Counted from the first letter of the stretch, positions 45,158 through 57,811 are shown. The stretch is DNA of 64,000 nucleotides from CAWFGS01 sp963815535 (GCA_963815535.1 CAWFGS010000002.1:62001-126000); one strand, 5' to 3'. A program made the numbers and translations. Notes: generated by a model from the letters alone, not told the origin.

Positions 45158-45282
45158 GCCAATCCACCGACGCGGCGCAGACGGTTTCAACCAACTGCCT
45201 CGCAACGTTCGCCAACATAAACGGACAACCGGCCCCCGGTGTAAATCGGGGAACTACAGTTGTCCGCTATCTTCTGTCGGTG

Positions 45283-45293
45283 GCTCTTTGACA
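45283..45293 (+). promoter_or_regulatory. boxA antitermination element in rRNA leader
   Basis: GCTCTTTGACA resembles the boxA consensus (TGCTCTTTAACA) bound by NusB/NusE in rRNA antitermination. A second copy lies before 23S at 47525-47536. Confidence 0.65.
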
Positions 45294-45306
45294 TTGTTAG
45301 ATTATA

Positions 45307-45320
45307 GATGAAGGGACATG
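45307..45320 (+). other. 5' strand of the 16S processing stem
   Basis: GATGAAGGGACATG is exactly complementary to CATGTCCCTTCATC at 47094-47107, downstream of 16S. The two flanks would pair into the stem cut by RNase III. Confidence 0.7.
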
Positions 45321-45519
45321 TGGGCGACGGCGCCCGGTCCGCGGGCTTTAAGGCTCCGGATAACCGGTTAATTAAGTCGATGCCTAATTCCATCGGCTCA
45401 CACTCGTGATATGAAACATGTCCTTTGTATCCATATACGTTTGACAAGTGCAGGTATCGGCTCCTTGAAATTGGCTGTTCGGTTGGCGACCTTCGGTTTG
45501 TGCCACGGTTCGTGACACA

Positions 45520-47020
<1,501 letters not shown>

Positions 47021-47216
47021 TTTGGTACGAAAGCGTCCGATCTTCGGCATCGGAAAGTGCTTCCACCATTCCAAAGAACATTGCCGTCGTCCTCATGTCC
47101 CTTCATCACTGGAGAATTAACGCAAAGCCAGCGCTTGTGTGATCACGCCTGAGCTGGCTCACGCCGCCCGCGGTGTTGTCATTGATTTAATTGGCTGACC
47201 AGCCGGTATTCAGAAT

Positions 47217-47293
<77 letters not shown>

Positions 47294-47313
47294 TTTCTAA
47301 CTCTGACAGTTTA

Positions 47314-47389
47314 GGGGCCTTAGCTCAGCTGGGAGAGCACCTGCTTTGCAAGCAGGGGGTCATCGGTTCGATCCCGATAGGCTCCACCA
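47314..47389 (+). tRNA. tRNA-Ala(TGC)
   Basis: 76 bases including encoded CCA; acceptor GGGGCCT, anticodon loop TTTGCAAG (anticodon TGC), T-loop GTTCGATCC. Second spacer tRNA. Confidence 0.97.
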
Positions 47390-47524
47390 GAGTTTACACC
47401 ATGTGACAGACCATTCGCGACCGCGATAATACGCGCGCGAATGCGTTTCATCAACAAGCTCCAGAGATGAAGAGAAAACGTATCCGGCCGGTTGATCGGC
47501 CGGTAGTGTGAGGATTTGCCTCAT

Positions 47525-47536
47525 GCGTCTTTGACA
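47525..47536 (+). promoter_or_regulatory. boxA antitermination element before 23S
   Basis: GCGTCTTTGACA in the 16S-23S spacer repeats the leader boxA and allows reloading of the antitermination complex. It lies in the 330-base gap between tRNA-Ala and 23S, which has no gene; from about 47,693 the gap is the 5' strand of the 23S processing stem (pairs with 50,517-50,543). Confidence 0.6.
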
Positions 47537-47720
47537 TTGTGAATGGGTTTTTAATCGATGCCGTGGCAGCATTGTAGTTCGAATCGGCAGGCTTCGGTCT
47601 GGTCGGGCGATGCTATGCGACACAATATTAGATTTAATATACTGGCTGAGATATTCTTCCACTACCAATCATTGACGACGACAGGGCGTTATGCAGGCTT
47701 GTCGTTGATGGTGTGGATTC

Positions 47721-50516
<2,796 letters not shown>

Positions 50517-50646
50517 AAATCCCACCATCAACGACAGTCCTGCATTGCGAGGCCGGTTTGTTGATAATGGAAGAAGTCCAGCCAGATTGGCGCCTAATAC
50601 CAGAGATATCGCATCGATTAAAAACCGTGTCATCCACCAGCTTCAT

Positions 50647-50764
50647 TGCTTGGTGACCATAGCACCTGTGACCCACCCGATCCCATCTCGAACTCGGCCG
50701 TGAAACCAGGTAGCGCCGATGGTACTACCGCTTAAGCGTTGGAAGAGTAGGTCGTCGCCAGGCA
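50647..50764 (+). rRNA. rrf: 5S ribosomal RNA
   Basis: About 118 bases; the ends TGCTTGG (50647-50653) and CCAGGCA (50758-50764) form the terminal helix. Internal CCCGATCCCATCTCGAACTC is the usual loop B/C text of bacterial 5S. Confidence 0.95.
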
Positions 50765-50806
50765 TTGTAGCCGGTGGAGACACGGTAAAACCCATTCATA
50801 AGTCAT

Positions 50807-50836
50807 AGGGCCATCCTTTCACAGGTTGGCCCTTTT
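50807..50836 (+). terminator. Terminator after 5S
   Basis: AGGGCCA (50807-50813) pairs with TGGCCCT (50827-50833) and is followed by TTT. It ends most rRNA transcripts before tRNA-Met. Confidence 0.75.
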
Positions 50837-50901
50837 GGCGTCTCTGGGATGTATGTTCCGGTTGCGCTGCGTAGCAGGCGACTTGCCGTTACGATTGCTG
50901 G

Positions 50902-50978
<77 letters not shown>

Positions 50979-51087
50979 GCCTTTTCCAAATCTATCCGAT
51001 ACGATGTTCGTTTCCTGCAGAATTGGTGTGCGGCGTTTCCGTGCGCGTTGCTCGACTGTTGCAGGTTAGGCCCTCTGCGCTCGTGCA

Positions 51088-51873
51088 TCAGTCCGTGGCA
51101 GCAACAGGAGCTTCGCCGCGCACCATTCCACGATGCAGTACGCGATCGCCTTTGACACCGGCATGATCCGCTTTGTGCAGAGTCGTCCGGTTGTCGAACA
51201 GGACGATGTCGTGCGCCCTCCATTTATGCCGGTAAAGACGCGTGTCGCGAATGCTGTGACGGTATAAGAGCCCGACCAACCGCTGCGACTGTTCGGCAGT
51301 CAGACCATCGATCGGTCCGCACCGTTCCGGCGTGGACATATACAGCGCCGTTTCTCCGGTCGTGGGATGTCGGCGCAAGAGCGGATGGGTGGCCGCCAAT
51401 CTTACTCCATCCGGTCCTGTCGCCTTGTGCCGCAGTTTGCGCCCGACCAGCCATTCCCTGCATTCTGGCGGCAGCGTGTCGGCTGCCAGAACCTGATCCG
51501 TGAACAAGGTCGCGCCGCCTTCCGCAGGAATGGCCACCGCGCGCAAGGCGCTTAATGCCGGCGGGCAGGGTACGTAGCTGGTATCGGTATGAAATACGCT
51601 GCGCGGGGGCGTCTTGCGACCGATATTGGATACCAGGTTCAATTGCGGCGCGCCTTCAACCGGGATCTCCCCACTGGTGAACATCGACGGCCCAAGGGCA
51701 TCCAGCAATCCAATGAGATCGCTATCGCTTGCAATGACGCCGCGAAATACAAGCACCTTATATCGGGCGATCGCTTCGAGAATATGAAGCGCAGAATGTT
51801 CGGAGCGCCAGTCGTAATCGACGACCAGCGCTCCCAAGTTTGCATTCGCTGGATTGCAGGATGCGATCCGCAC
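51088..51873 (-). CDS. TauD/TfdA-family Fe(II)/2-oxoglutarate dioxygenase, last gene of the MAA-type operon
   Basis: 261 residues from GTG 51873, which lies 5 bases after the preceding stop; the longer in-frame extension is only an antisense-like continuation through the HAD gene. Iron ligands: HTD in VFHTDTSYVP (H95, D97) and H233 in LFDNRTTLHKADH; the oxoglutarate-binding Arg is in RVLHRGMVRG (R248). TauD enzymes hydroxylate, or cleave a bond in, small substrates. In cyanobacterial mycosporine clusters a different 2-oxoglutarate oxygenase (MysH, phytanoyl-CoA-type) trims the product to palythine forms; this enzyme may tailor the product here, but by a different fold branch. Function is inferred from context. 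Confidence 0.8.
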   Translation of the reverse strand: MRIASCNPANANLGALVVDYDWRSEHSALHILEAIARYKVLVFRGVIASDSDLIGLLDALGPSMFTSGEIPVEGAPQLNLVSNIGRKTPPRSVFHTDTSYVPCPPALSALRAVAIPAEGGATLFTDQVLAADTLPPECREWLVGRKLRHKATGPDGVRLAATHPLLRRHPTTGETALYMSTPERCGPIDGLTAEQSQRLVGLLYRHSIRDTRLYRHKWRAHDIVLFDNRTTLHKADHAGVKGDRVLHRGMVRGEAPVAATD

Positions 51874-51878
51874 AATCG

Positions 51879-52583
51879 TCAGCTCAGCAGGCCGGTGAGT
51901 TCTGTGTGCAAACTGTCGCCATCGGCCAGAGCGTTCAGCACGAGATCGGCTTGCCAGAAATCCTGCCCACCGGTCATTTCCCCAGGAGTAGCGATCACGG
52001 TAATCCCCGCGCGTTTGGCGGACATTACGCTGGTTGCCGTGTCCTCGATCGCAAGGGCGGCGGACGCTTCCAGTCCCAAATCCTTCAACGCCATTTCGTA
52101 CGGTTCCGGCGAGGGCTTGCCTTGTTCGACATCGTCGCGCGCCACGATGTAATCGAAATCGTCGCGAGAGAACGCGTGTTCGCCCGCCTTGCTTGCGACA
52201 TCGAACGCTGCGTCGATGTTGGGCTGATATGTCGTCGTGACCAGCCCGATTTTCATATCGCGCTCTTTCGCAAACGCCACCAATTGCGCCACGCCCGACC
52301 GCAGGGTCACACCTTGCGTCTGCATGGCTTCGCAAGCGAGTTCCGTTTTGCGGGCATGTATCTTCTCGATCGTGGCTTCGTCCAATTGCGCCCCGGTTGC
52401 AGCGGCGAGCAGAGCCAAACGCTCCTTGCCGCCTGCCTGCTCCAGCAGGGCGGAATATGTGTCCCGATCCCAGTTCCAGTTCAGCCCCGCCTCTTTCATG
52501 GCCGTGTTGTAGGACTGCCTTTGCAGATCGGACGTTTCGGTCAGAACACCGATCGATCCGAACAAAATTGCCGATTTCGTCAT
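51879..52583 (-). CDS. HAD-IA-like protein lacking motif I aspartates
   Basis: 234 residues, CbbY/beta-phosphoglucomutase-like with a helical cap (QRQSYNTAMKEAGLNWNWDRDTYSALL). Motif I should read F-D-x-D-G; here it is LFGSIGVLTET, with Gly9 and Ile11 replacing both catalytic aspartates. The others survive: motif II Thr (GLVTTT, about 116), motif III Lys156 (QGKPSPEPY), motif IV E180-D181 (AIEDTATS). Without the nucleophile Asp it should not dephosphorylate by the usual way. A binding or scaffold role with the cyclase is possible. It starts 38 bases after the cyclase stop. The replacement is read directly from sequence and no frameshift is needed. Confidence 0.8.
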   Translation of the reverse strand: MTKSAILFGSIGVLTETSDLQRQSYNTAMKEAGLNWNWDRDTYSALLEQAGGKERLALLAAATGAQLDEATIEKIHARKTELACEAMQTQGVTLRSGVAQLVAFAKERDMKIGLVTTTYQPNIDAAFDVASKAGEHAFSRDDFDYIVARDDVEQGKPSPEPYEMALKDLGLEASAALAIEDTATSVMSAKRAGITVIATPGEMTGGQDFWQADLVLNALADGDSLHTELTGLLS

Positions 52584-52621
52584 TTCAAGTCTCCTTTAAA
52601 AAGTGTGTGAAGCGAAACAGT

Positions 52622-54364
52622 TCAGTTGCCGACCATGGGGCCGGTGACTGTAGAGGGATCTTCCAGTCCGACATCGCTGCACAGGGGTTCGATGCCGCGG
52701 CCCTCTCGCGGATATCGCCCGCAGATCGTGCGGTATTCGCGGATTGCGGTCAGCAATTCGTCTTCGTTCAAATCATTGAGATAGCCGCATTCGCCGATCG
52801 TTCCGCGCGGTACGGGGGCGACCAGATTTCCGCCGCGTTTTTGCACGATCTTGCGATGGCTTTCCATCATCACGCCATCGTCGAGCAGGATGTCGTGCCA
52901 CAGACTCAGACCATAATCCGACATCAGTTTGAGAATGCGCTGCATGGCGCTTTCATCGATCCAACCCGCGCGGTGGCTTAAGAACGCGCCCAGCCCCATG
53001 CAGATCGCAACCGCATGGCCGTGCAGCAGGCCAGCTTCGATCTCGAAGCCCGGCGACCAAGTGTGGCCATAGGCGTGGGGGCGGCACTGGTGCGTTTCAT
53101 AGAGGTTGTCGTATTCGGCCTCGACATATGTCCGCATGGCAGCGCCCAGGATCGCGTGGGCCTGATCGTGGATCGGATCGTCGTCCGCGCAATCGATCGT
53201 GCCGAAGCGGGTTTCGACCAGATTGCCGGTAGCGGCTTCGAGATTTTCGAACAGCTCCATATCCTTGACGACGGCCATTTTCACGATTTCGGCAATGCCG
53301 TGCCGCAACCATCCTTCGCGCAGCGAGCCGAAGAAATATCGGTCCGTCAGGCACAAAACGGGCGGGTGATACGCGCCCAGCAGGTTCTTGTATCCGAACC
53401 CGTCGCAGCAGGTGCGCGGACTTGGGCCCGCATCGATGCCCGTGACGATCGATGTGCCGACCATCACGTAGGGAGTATTGCGGCCATACAGCGCACACGC
53501 GAGACCGCCTGTATCGGCGAGCACGCCGCCGCCGATGATCAGCACGGGTTCGTTGCGCGATACGCCCAACCGTTTGAAATCACCCAGCATCCGTTCAACC
53601 GTACCCAAGCCCTTGTCGGCCTCCATCGCGCGATAGACCAATATCTCGATCGGAATGTCGTAATGCGCGAAATAGGCTGCCAGACGGTCTTCGTAATGGT
53701 CGTGGACGTTGCGATCGACCAAGCAGATGCAGCGGCCGAGCGGACGGTAGATATCGCGCAATTCGGTGCGATCGGTGGACAGGACGTGATCGACCATGCG
53801 GATCGATGCGAAGGTGGAAAAACCCATCACCGCATCTACGGACCGGTGGTCGTCGCTGCTGACGACTTTCCCGTCGCTCTGGCGATAGGGGGATGTCGGA
53901 TAAAGCGCGTGCGGATTTTGCGTTACCAGCTTTTCCGCAATATCCCGCCAGCGTTCGTTCGCGGCGCTGTCGGGCAAGTGGTTCGTCAGATAATCGCGCA
54001 GGCGGATATCGGCAACGGCGCGGTTGCCGTTCACACGATCGGCGAATGCGGACCAGGCGGTCGCATTTGCGGTTTCGAAACCGCCGGCCATCTGCGCCAG
54101 CAATTGTGCCAGCTGCTCGATGGAAAGATTGAGCGCGCCGCGCATCATCCGGGCTGGCGCAATGGCGTCGAGCGCTTGCATCCCGGCAAACTCGTCGCCG
54201 AAAGTGTCGGCGAACACCGGTGCGTCGATCATTACCGGCAAGAGCGCTTGAAATCCCTCCCCACCGATCAAACGTTCCAGTTCGCGTTTCACATCATTGT
54301 CCTGCGAGGCAGCAAGATCGGCATCGTTCAGGAAATCGCGAAGGGCATTGGCAGGCGTCGGCAT
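52622..54364 (-). CDS. Sedoheptulose-7-phosphate cyclase (DHQ-synthase-like) with N-terminal extension
   Basis: 580 residues; homologues of known function have about 410. Residues 1-155 are an unrecognised helical extension. From about 165 the dehydroquinate-synthase fold follows: NAD-binding VLIIGGGVLADTGGLA (275-289), zinc ligands E359 (RHGIAEIVKMAV), H434 (AYGHTWSP) and H450 (LLHGHAVAI), and a C-terminal YLNDLNEDEL...ICGRYPREGRG that is typical of SH7P cyclases. Such enzymes make 2-demethyl-4-deoxygadusol or epi-valiolones from sedoheptulose 7-phosphate. The substrate loop reads IDAGPSPRTCCDGFGYKN where I recall IDASVAIKVAVNHRKLKN in cyanobacterial MysA, so this is a divergent clade. Being next to mysBCD it is the expected first enzyme of the pathway. 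Confidence 0.85.
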   Translation of the reverse strand: MPTPANALRDFLNDADLAASQDNDVKRELERLIGGEGFQALLPVMIDAPVFADTFGDEFAGMQALDAIAPARMMRGALNLSIEQLAQLLAQMAGGFETANATAWSAFADRVNGNRAVADIRLRDYLTNHLPDSAANERWRDIAEKLVTQNPHALYPTSPYRQSDGKVVSSDDHRSVDAVMGFSTFASIRMVDHVLSTDRTELRDIYRPLGRCICLVDRNVHDHYEDRLAAYFAHYDIPIEILVYRAMEADKGLGTVERMLGDFKRLGVSRNEPVLIIGGGVLADTGGLACALYGRNTPYVMVGTSIVTGIDAGPSPRTCCDGFGYKNLLGAYHPPVLCLTDRYFFGSLREGWLRHGIAEIVKMAVVKDMELFENLEAATGNLVETRFGTIDCADDDPIHDQAHAILGAAMRTYVEAEYDNLYETHQCRPHAYGHTWSPGFEIEAGLLHGHAVAICMGLGAFLSHRAGWIDESAMQRILKLMSDYGLSLWHDILLDDGVMMESHRKIVQKRGGNLVAPVPRGTIGECGYLNDLNEDELLTAIREYRTICGRYPREGRGIEPLCSDVGLEDPSTVTGPMVGN

Positions 54365-54392
54365 CGAATAAGCTCCGGGTATGAAATAGGGG

Positions 54393-55421
54393 CTAGACCG
54401 AACGGCCCAGCAGATCGGTCAGGGACTGGGCGAAAAAGGTCCGCAGCGAAACGCCGCCCGCCGCGCGCATCTTCACGATGACGCTGTCGGGGGAATACGA
54501 ACAATAGGGGCCCGCTTCCAGGAACCAGACCTTTCCGGCGGTATCGACGCGGAAATCGAACAACGAATATTGCCGCATTCCCATCGCGCGGTGGCAGGCC
54601 AGAGCAGCTTCGTGAACGGCGGGTACGATCGGATCGCCGGGATCGACGATCCACGCTTCCGCGGGGTTGGTGGCCCCCAATGTCATCGCGCCACCATCGT
54701 CGCGCGGCAATTTATCGGCGCGTGTGCGAATGGCGCGATCGCCGCTGTCGATACGGTATTCTTCAAGCGGGAGGCATTCCAGTGCACCCCCGCGATCGAT
54801 GACGCCGCAGCGAACTTCCCGGCCCGCCTCGACAAACGCCTCGACCAGGACCGCATCGCAGAACTTGCGTGCAGCGGCAATGGCGCGCGGCAGATCGGCA
54901 GCGTCGCGAACCAGTGCGATACCGTCCGAATTGTCGGCACTGTTGGGTTTGACGACTGCCGGTAGCGAGACGGTCGCCTCGTCACCGTCATGCAGCAACT
55001 GAGCGGCCGGGACGCGCACACTTGCGGCAGCCACCACCGCGCGGGTTTTCGCCTTGTCCGCTGCCAGCATCATTTGGAACGGTGAATTGCCGAGATACGG
55101 TATGCCCATCATATCGAGCATGGCGCGATATTGCCCAACGCCTGTGGGACAGAACATCTGCGGCAACGCGCAATCGATGTGCATGTCGGCCATCCATGCG
55201 ATTGCGTCCGCAAACGAATGGCGTGCCGACGACGCGATCGTTTTCGCGTTAAGGTCCGCCGGGAAACACCATTGCCGATCCGGTCCGACATGGGCGAACG
55301 CGAAGCGATATTTCGGGTCCGTCAACGCAGCTGTCGCCGCGCGCGCATACAGCTCGGACAGTTCGCACATCGCCCGGTCCGTTGGCGATCCGACCAGTTG
55401 CAGGATGGTAACAGGTTCCAT
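54393..55421 (-). CDS. mysD: MysD-like D-Ala-D-Ala ligase family enzyme
   Basis: 342 residues, the length of cyanobacterial MysD. The opening ILQLVGSPTDRAMCELSELYARA and AFAHVGPDRQWCFPADL are the MysD-type N-terminus. ATP-grasp elements: LPAVVKPNSADNSDGI (about 132-147), VEAFVEAGREVRCGVI, and metal-binding DFRVDTAGKVWFLEAGPYCSYSPDS near 300. MysD joins a second amino acid (Ser, Thr, Gly) to mycosporine-glycine to make an imino-MAA. It starts 4 bases after mysC ends and is followed by the cyclase gene 28 bases on. Confidence 0.85.
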   Translation of the reverse strand: MEPVTILQLVGSPTDRAMCELSELYARAATAALTDPKYRFAFAHVGPDRQWCFPADLNAKTIASSARHSFADAIAWMADMHIDCALPQMFCPTGVGQYRAMLDMMGIPYLGNSPFQMMLAADKAKTRAVVAAASVRVPAAQLLHDGDEATVSLPAVVKPNSADNSDGIALVRDAADLPRAIAAARKFCDAVLVEAFVEAGREVRCGVIDRGGALECLPLEEYRIDSGDRAIRTRADKLPRDDGGAMTLGATNPAEAWIVDPGDPIVPAVHEAALACHRAMGMRQYSLFDFRVDTAGKVWFLEAGPYCSYSPDSVIVKMRAAGGVSLRTFFAQSLTDLLGRSV

Positions 55422-55425
55422 CGCT

Positions 55426-56769
55426 TCAATCGCCGCCCGTCTGAACCAGCTTGCCGATGTTGAAATCGATCCTCAGCCAGTCGCGACCATCGCGCAAAGT
55501 GCGAAGCAACAGGGCGGGAACATGCCAGTGATGCAACGCCAGAAAGGGAAGCGGATCGCGCCAGTCGAACACGGCATCCTTGCCGTGCAGGATCACCCGC
55601 AAACGAGCTTTCGCATGTTCGAATGACGGCATCCCCCGCACGATCCGCCAAATTTCATGAGCAAGCCAATAGGTCGGGCGGCTCGATGGCAGGGGTTCGA
55701 TCGGGTCGCCTTCGGCACGCTCCCCCAGATAGGCGGCTGCCAGATCGGGATGGTTGTAGAACATCGTAATGGCCGAATGCGTGCGCGGATTGCATTCTAT
55801 GGCGTAGATCGCACCATCGTCATCCGCCTCGATAAAGTCGAACGAGGCCTGCCCGGTCAACGCCAGTCCAGCCCCGAACTGCGTGACCCATTCAAGAATG
55901 TCGGGCCGATCGAAATGCGCGTAATTGACCTGAAAAGGCGATGACATACAGCAGGCATGCACCGTCAATCTGCCATCCCGGAACGTACCGTGCGTGCAAT
56001 ATTCCGTACCCGCGATGAATTCCTGCATGACCCACGGATTGTCCGGGCGGATCGGCAATGATTTGGCGTAAGCGGCGGTTTCGGCGGGGCTGGCAAGCGG
56101 CAACTGCGTCAGGTCGAGCCGGCGAACCGGATCGTACGCAATGCTCTTCAAGATATAGGGGCGATCTGCGGTGGAAAAATCGAACGCGGCAATTTGCGCG
56201 GGATCGGTGATGAGAACCGATTTGGGCACCCGCAGACCCAGTTTCGCTGCGGTTTCGGCGAATTTGTGTTTATCGTCGAGGAGCGTGATCGTATCCGGGT
56301 CGGCGTGGATCGTCTCGCAGGAGGCGGGCAGATGCGCCATAGCCGCTGAATCGTGCAAGCTGCCGACGGGGCTTGACACGGGAATGAAGACATTGATGCC
56401 TTCATCCGCGACCAGCTCGGCCAACGCATCGGCATAGCCGTCCGACCCGCTTTCGGGCAAAGTCGCGAACCGATCCACGGCGCGTGAATATCGATGGCCG
56501 GTCACCCAATAGGCCTCGCTTTCGGCCAGGACGACGCGATGCCCAGCCGCATCGAACGACCGCGCCAGCTGCAGCGCCTTGGTCATTTTGCCGCCATTGA
56601 TCAGCACGGTTTTTGCATCGGCCATACTGGTTTTCGGCTTGGGCTTCGCCAATGTGCGGGCTATCAGCGCGCCGCCGACCACCGCTGCGGTTGCGGGAAA
56701 GAGAACTGTCAACCCGGCCAGAGTGGCCACGGTCCTGCCCACCGAACCCCTATTCATGGCAGACTGCAT
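55426..56769 (-). CDS. mysC: MysC-like ATP-grasp ligase
   Basis: 447 residues, close to the length of known MysC. A hydrophobic N-terminal segment (VATLAGLTVLFPATAAVVGGALIART, about 12-38) precedes the ATP-grasp fold, as in cyanobacterial MysC. NAD-like start KTVLINGGKMTKALQLARSFDAAGHRVVLAE, then RPYILKSIAYDPVRRLDLTQLP, PWVMQEFIAGTEYCTHGTF, and metal site AIYAIECNPRTHSAITMFYNHPDL. MysC condenses glycine with 4-deoxygadusol to mycosporine-glycine. Its ATG comes directly after the TAG of mysB without a gap. Confidence 0.85.
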   Translation of the reverse strand: MQSAMNRGSVGRTVATLAGLTVLFPATAAVVGGALIARTLAKPKPKTSMADAKTVLINGGKMTKALQLARSFDAAGHRVVLAESEAYWVTGHRYSRAVDRFATLPESGSDGYADALAELVADEGINVFIPVSSPVGSLHDSAAMAHLPASCETIHADPDTITLLDDKHKFAETAAKLGLRVPKSVLITDPAQIAAFDFSTADRPYILKSIAYDPVRRLDLTQLPLASPAETAAYAKSLPIRPDNPWVMQEFIAGTEYCTHGTFRDGRLTVHACCMSSPFQVNYAHFDRPDILEWVTQFGAGLALTGQASFDFIEADDDGAIYAIECNPRTHSAITMFYNHPDLAAAYLGERAEGDPIEPLPSSRPTYWLAHEIWRIVRGMPSFEHAKARLRVILHGKDAVFDWRDPLPFLALHHWHVPALLLRTLRDGRDWLRIDFNIGKLVQTGGD

Positions 56770-57606
56770 CTATCGGACGCACCGGATCAGCGTCACGCCG
56801 TCGCGAATGGGCAGCAGAACCTGTTCGAGACGATCATCATTCGCCACCGCCATATTGAACCGGGCGATCGCGCGTCCGTTATCGGTCCGGCCCCCATCCC
56901 GATACGGCTGTCCCTGCATCAGCGTATTGTCCACGCAAATCAGAGCGTTCGGCGTCAGCATCGCACGGTCGAGCAGAATGTCGAGATAGCCCTGATAACC
57001 GGCCTTGTCCGCGTCGATAAAAACGAAATCGAACGTCCGACCCTTGTCTGCCAAGGCGGTAAGGGTCTGCGCCGCCGGCCCGACCTCGACCGCGATCTTG
57101 TCGCCGTGATCCGACCGATCGAAATGCCCGCGCGCGAATTTGGCGGCATAGGGATCGATTTCACAAGCGGTCACGCTGCCGCCATCGGGCACAGCTTCCG
57201 CCATCGCCAGCGCGGAGTAGCCGGTGAACATGCCGATTTCCAGAACATCGCGCGCGCCGGTCGCGTGAATGAGCATTTTCAGAAACTGCCCCTCCACATG
57301 GCCGGACAGCATCTCCCCCTCCAGCGTCAGGGAGGTGGTTCCATCGGCATCCAATGCGCGCCAGTTTTCTTCCCGCGTACCGGTTTCGAGCGCGGTCAGC
57401 GCGGCGGATGGCGGCGACGTGCAGTGGGCGACGTAATCGTCCAGCCCGGCGGCAATAACGTTGGCTTCGTTCAGCAGCGCGCGAAATCGATCATCGAGGC
57501 CGAGCCCTTCGGCCATATCCATCATTTGCCGCAACCGGTCGGCCACTATCCCGCTGGGTGTGACAGGTCGCAGCGGAGGGTTCGGCAAATCATGTTCCTG
57601 CTTCAA
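56770..57606 (-). CDS. mysB: MysB-like SAM-dependent O-methyltransferase
   Basis: 278 residues, the size of cyanobacterial MysB. RPVTPSGIVADRL at residues 13-25 and SLTLEGEMLSGHVEGQFLKMLIHAT recall MysB; the SAM site is VLEIGMFTGYSALAMAEA (about 122-139), with CEIDPYAA and FVFIDADKAGYQGYLDILL further on (class I caffeoyl-CoA-type methyltransferase). It would methylate demethyl-deoxygadusol to 4-deoxygadusol. The start is a TTG at 57606; an ATG in another frame about 40 bases upstream raises the chance of a small indel at the 5' end. First gene of the six-gene operon. Confidence 0.85.
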   Translation of the reverse strand: MKQEHDLPNPPLRPVTPSGIVADRLRQMMDMAEGLGLDDRFRALLNEANVIAAGLDDYVAHCTSPPSAALTALETGTREENWRALDADGTTSLTLEGEMLSGHVEGQFLKMLIHATGARDVLEIGMFTGYSALAMAEAVPDGGSVTACEIDPYAAKFARGHFDRSDHGDKIAVEVGPAAQTLTALADKGRTFDFVFIDADKAGYQGYLDILLDRAMLTPNALICVDNTLMQGQPYRDGGRTDNGRAIARFNMAVANDDRLEQVLLPIRDGVTLIRCVR

Positions 57607-57677
57607 CGTCGCCGCGAGATGGAGGGCGCAGGGGTTGTGGTGTCATGGTAAAACCAACTCGATTACAACCGGTTCCA

Positions 57678-57693
57678 GGCAACATTTGTTGCC
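57678..57693. promoter_or_regulatory. 16-bp palindrome in the divergent intergenic region
   Basis: GGCAACATTTGTTGCC, with perfect 7-bp arms, lies 71 bases upstream of mysB and about 120 bases upstream of the divergent glycosyltransferase gene. Possible operator for both operons. The rest of the 205-base region shows no clear promoter boxes. Confidence 0.5.
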
Positions 57694-57811
57694 TTTGCGC
57701 GCGCGACCGCATTTTTCGTTAAACAAAGGATGGCAAAGGAACGGCACCGCGCACGCCGACATTTTATTACCTGTCGTATCCATCGGAAGGATCGACCGGT
57801 GGGAGTGTACT

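Noticed and set aside
51879..52335. N-terminal extension of the TauD reading frame to 52335
   Set aside because: The extension lies opposite to no function-bearing frame, overlaps the HAD gene in the same direction and is Arg-rich shadow text; GTG 51873 after the HAD stop fits the operon spacing.
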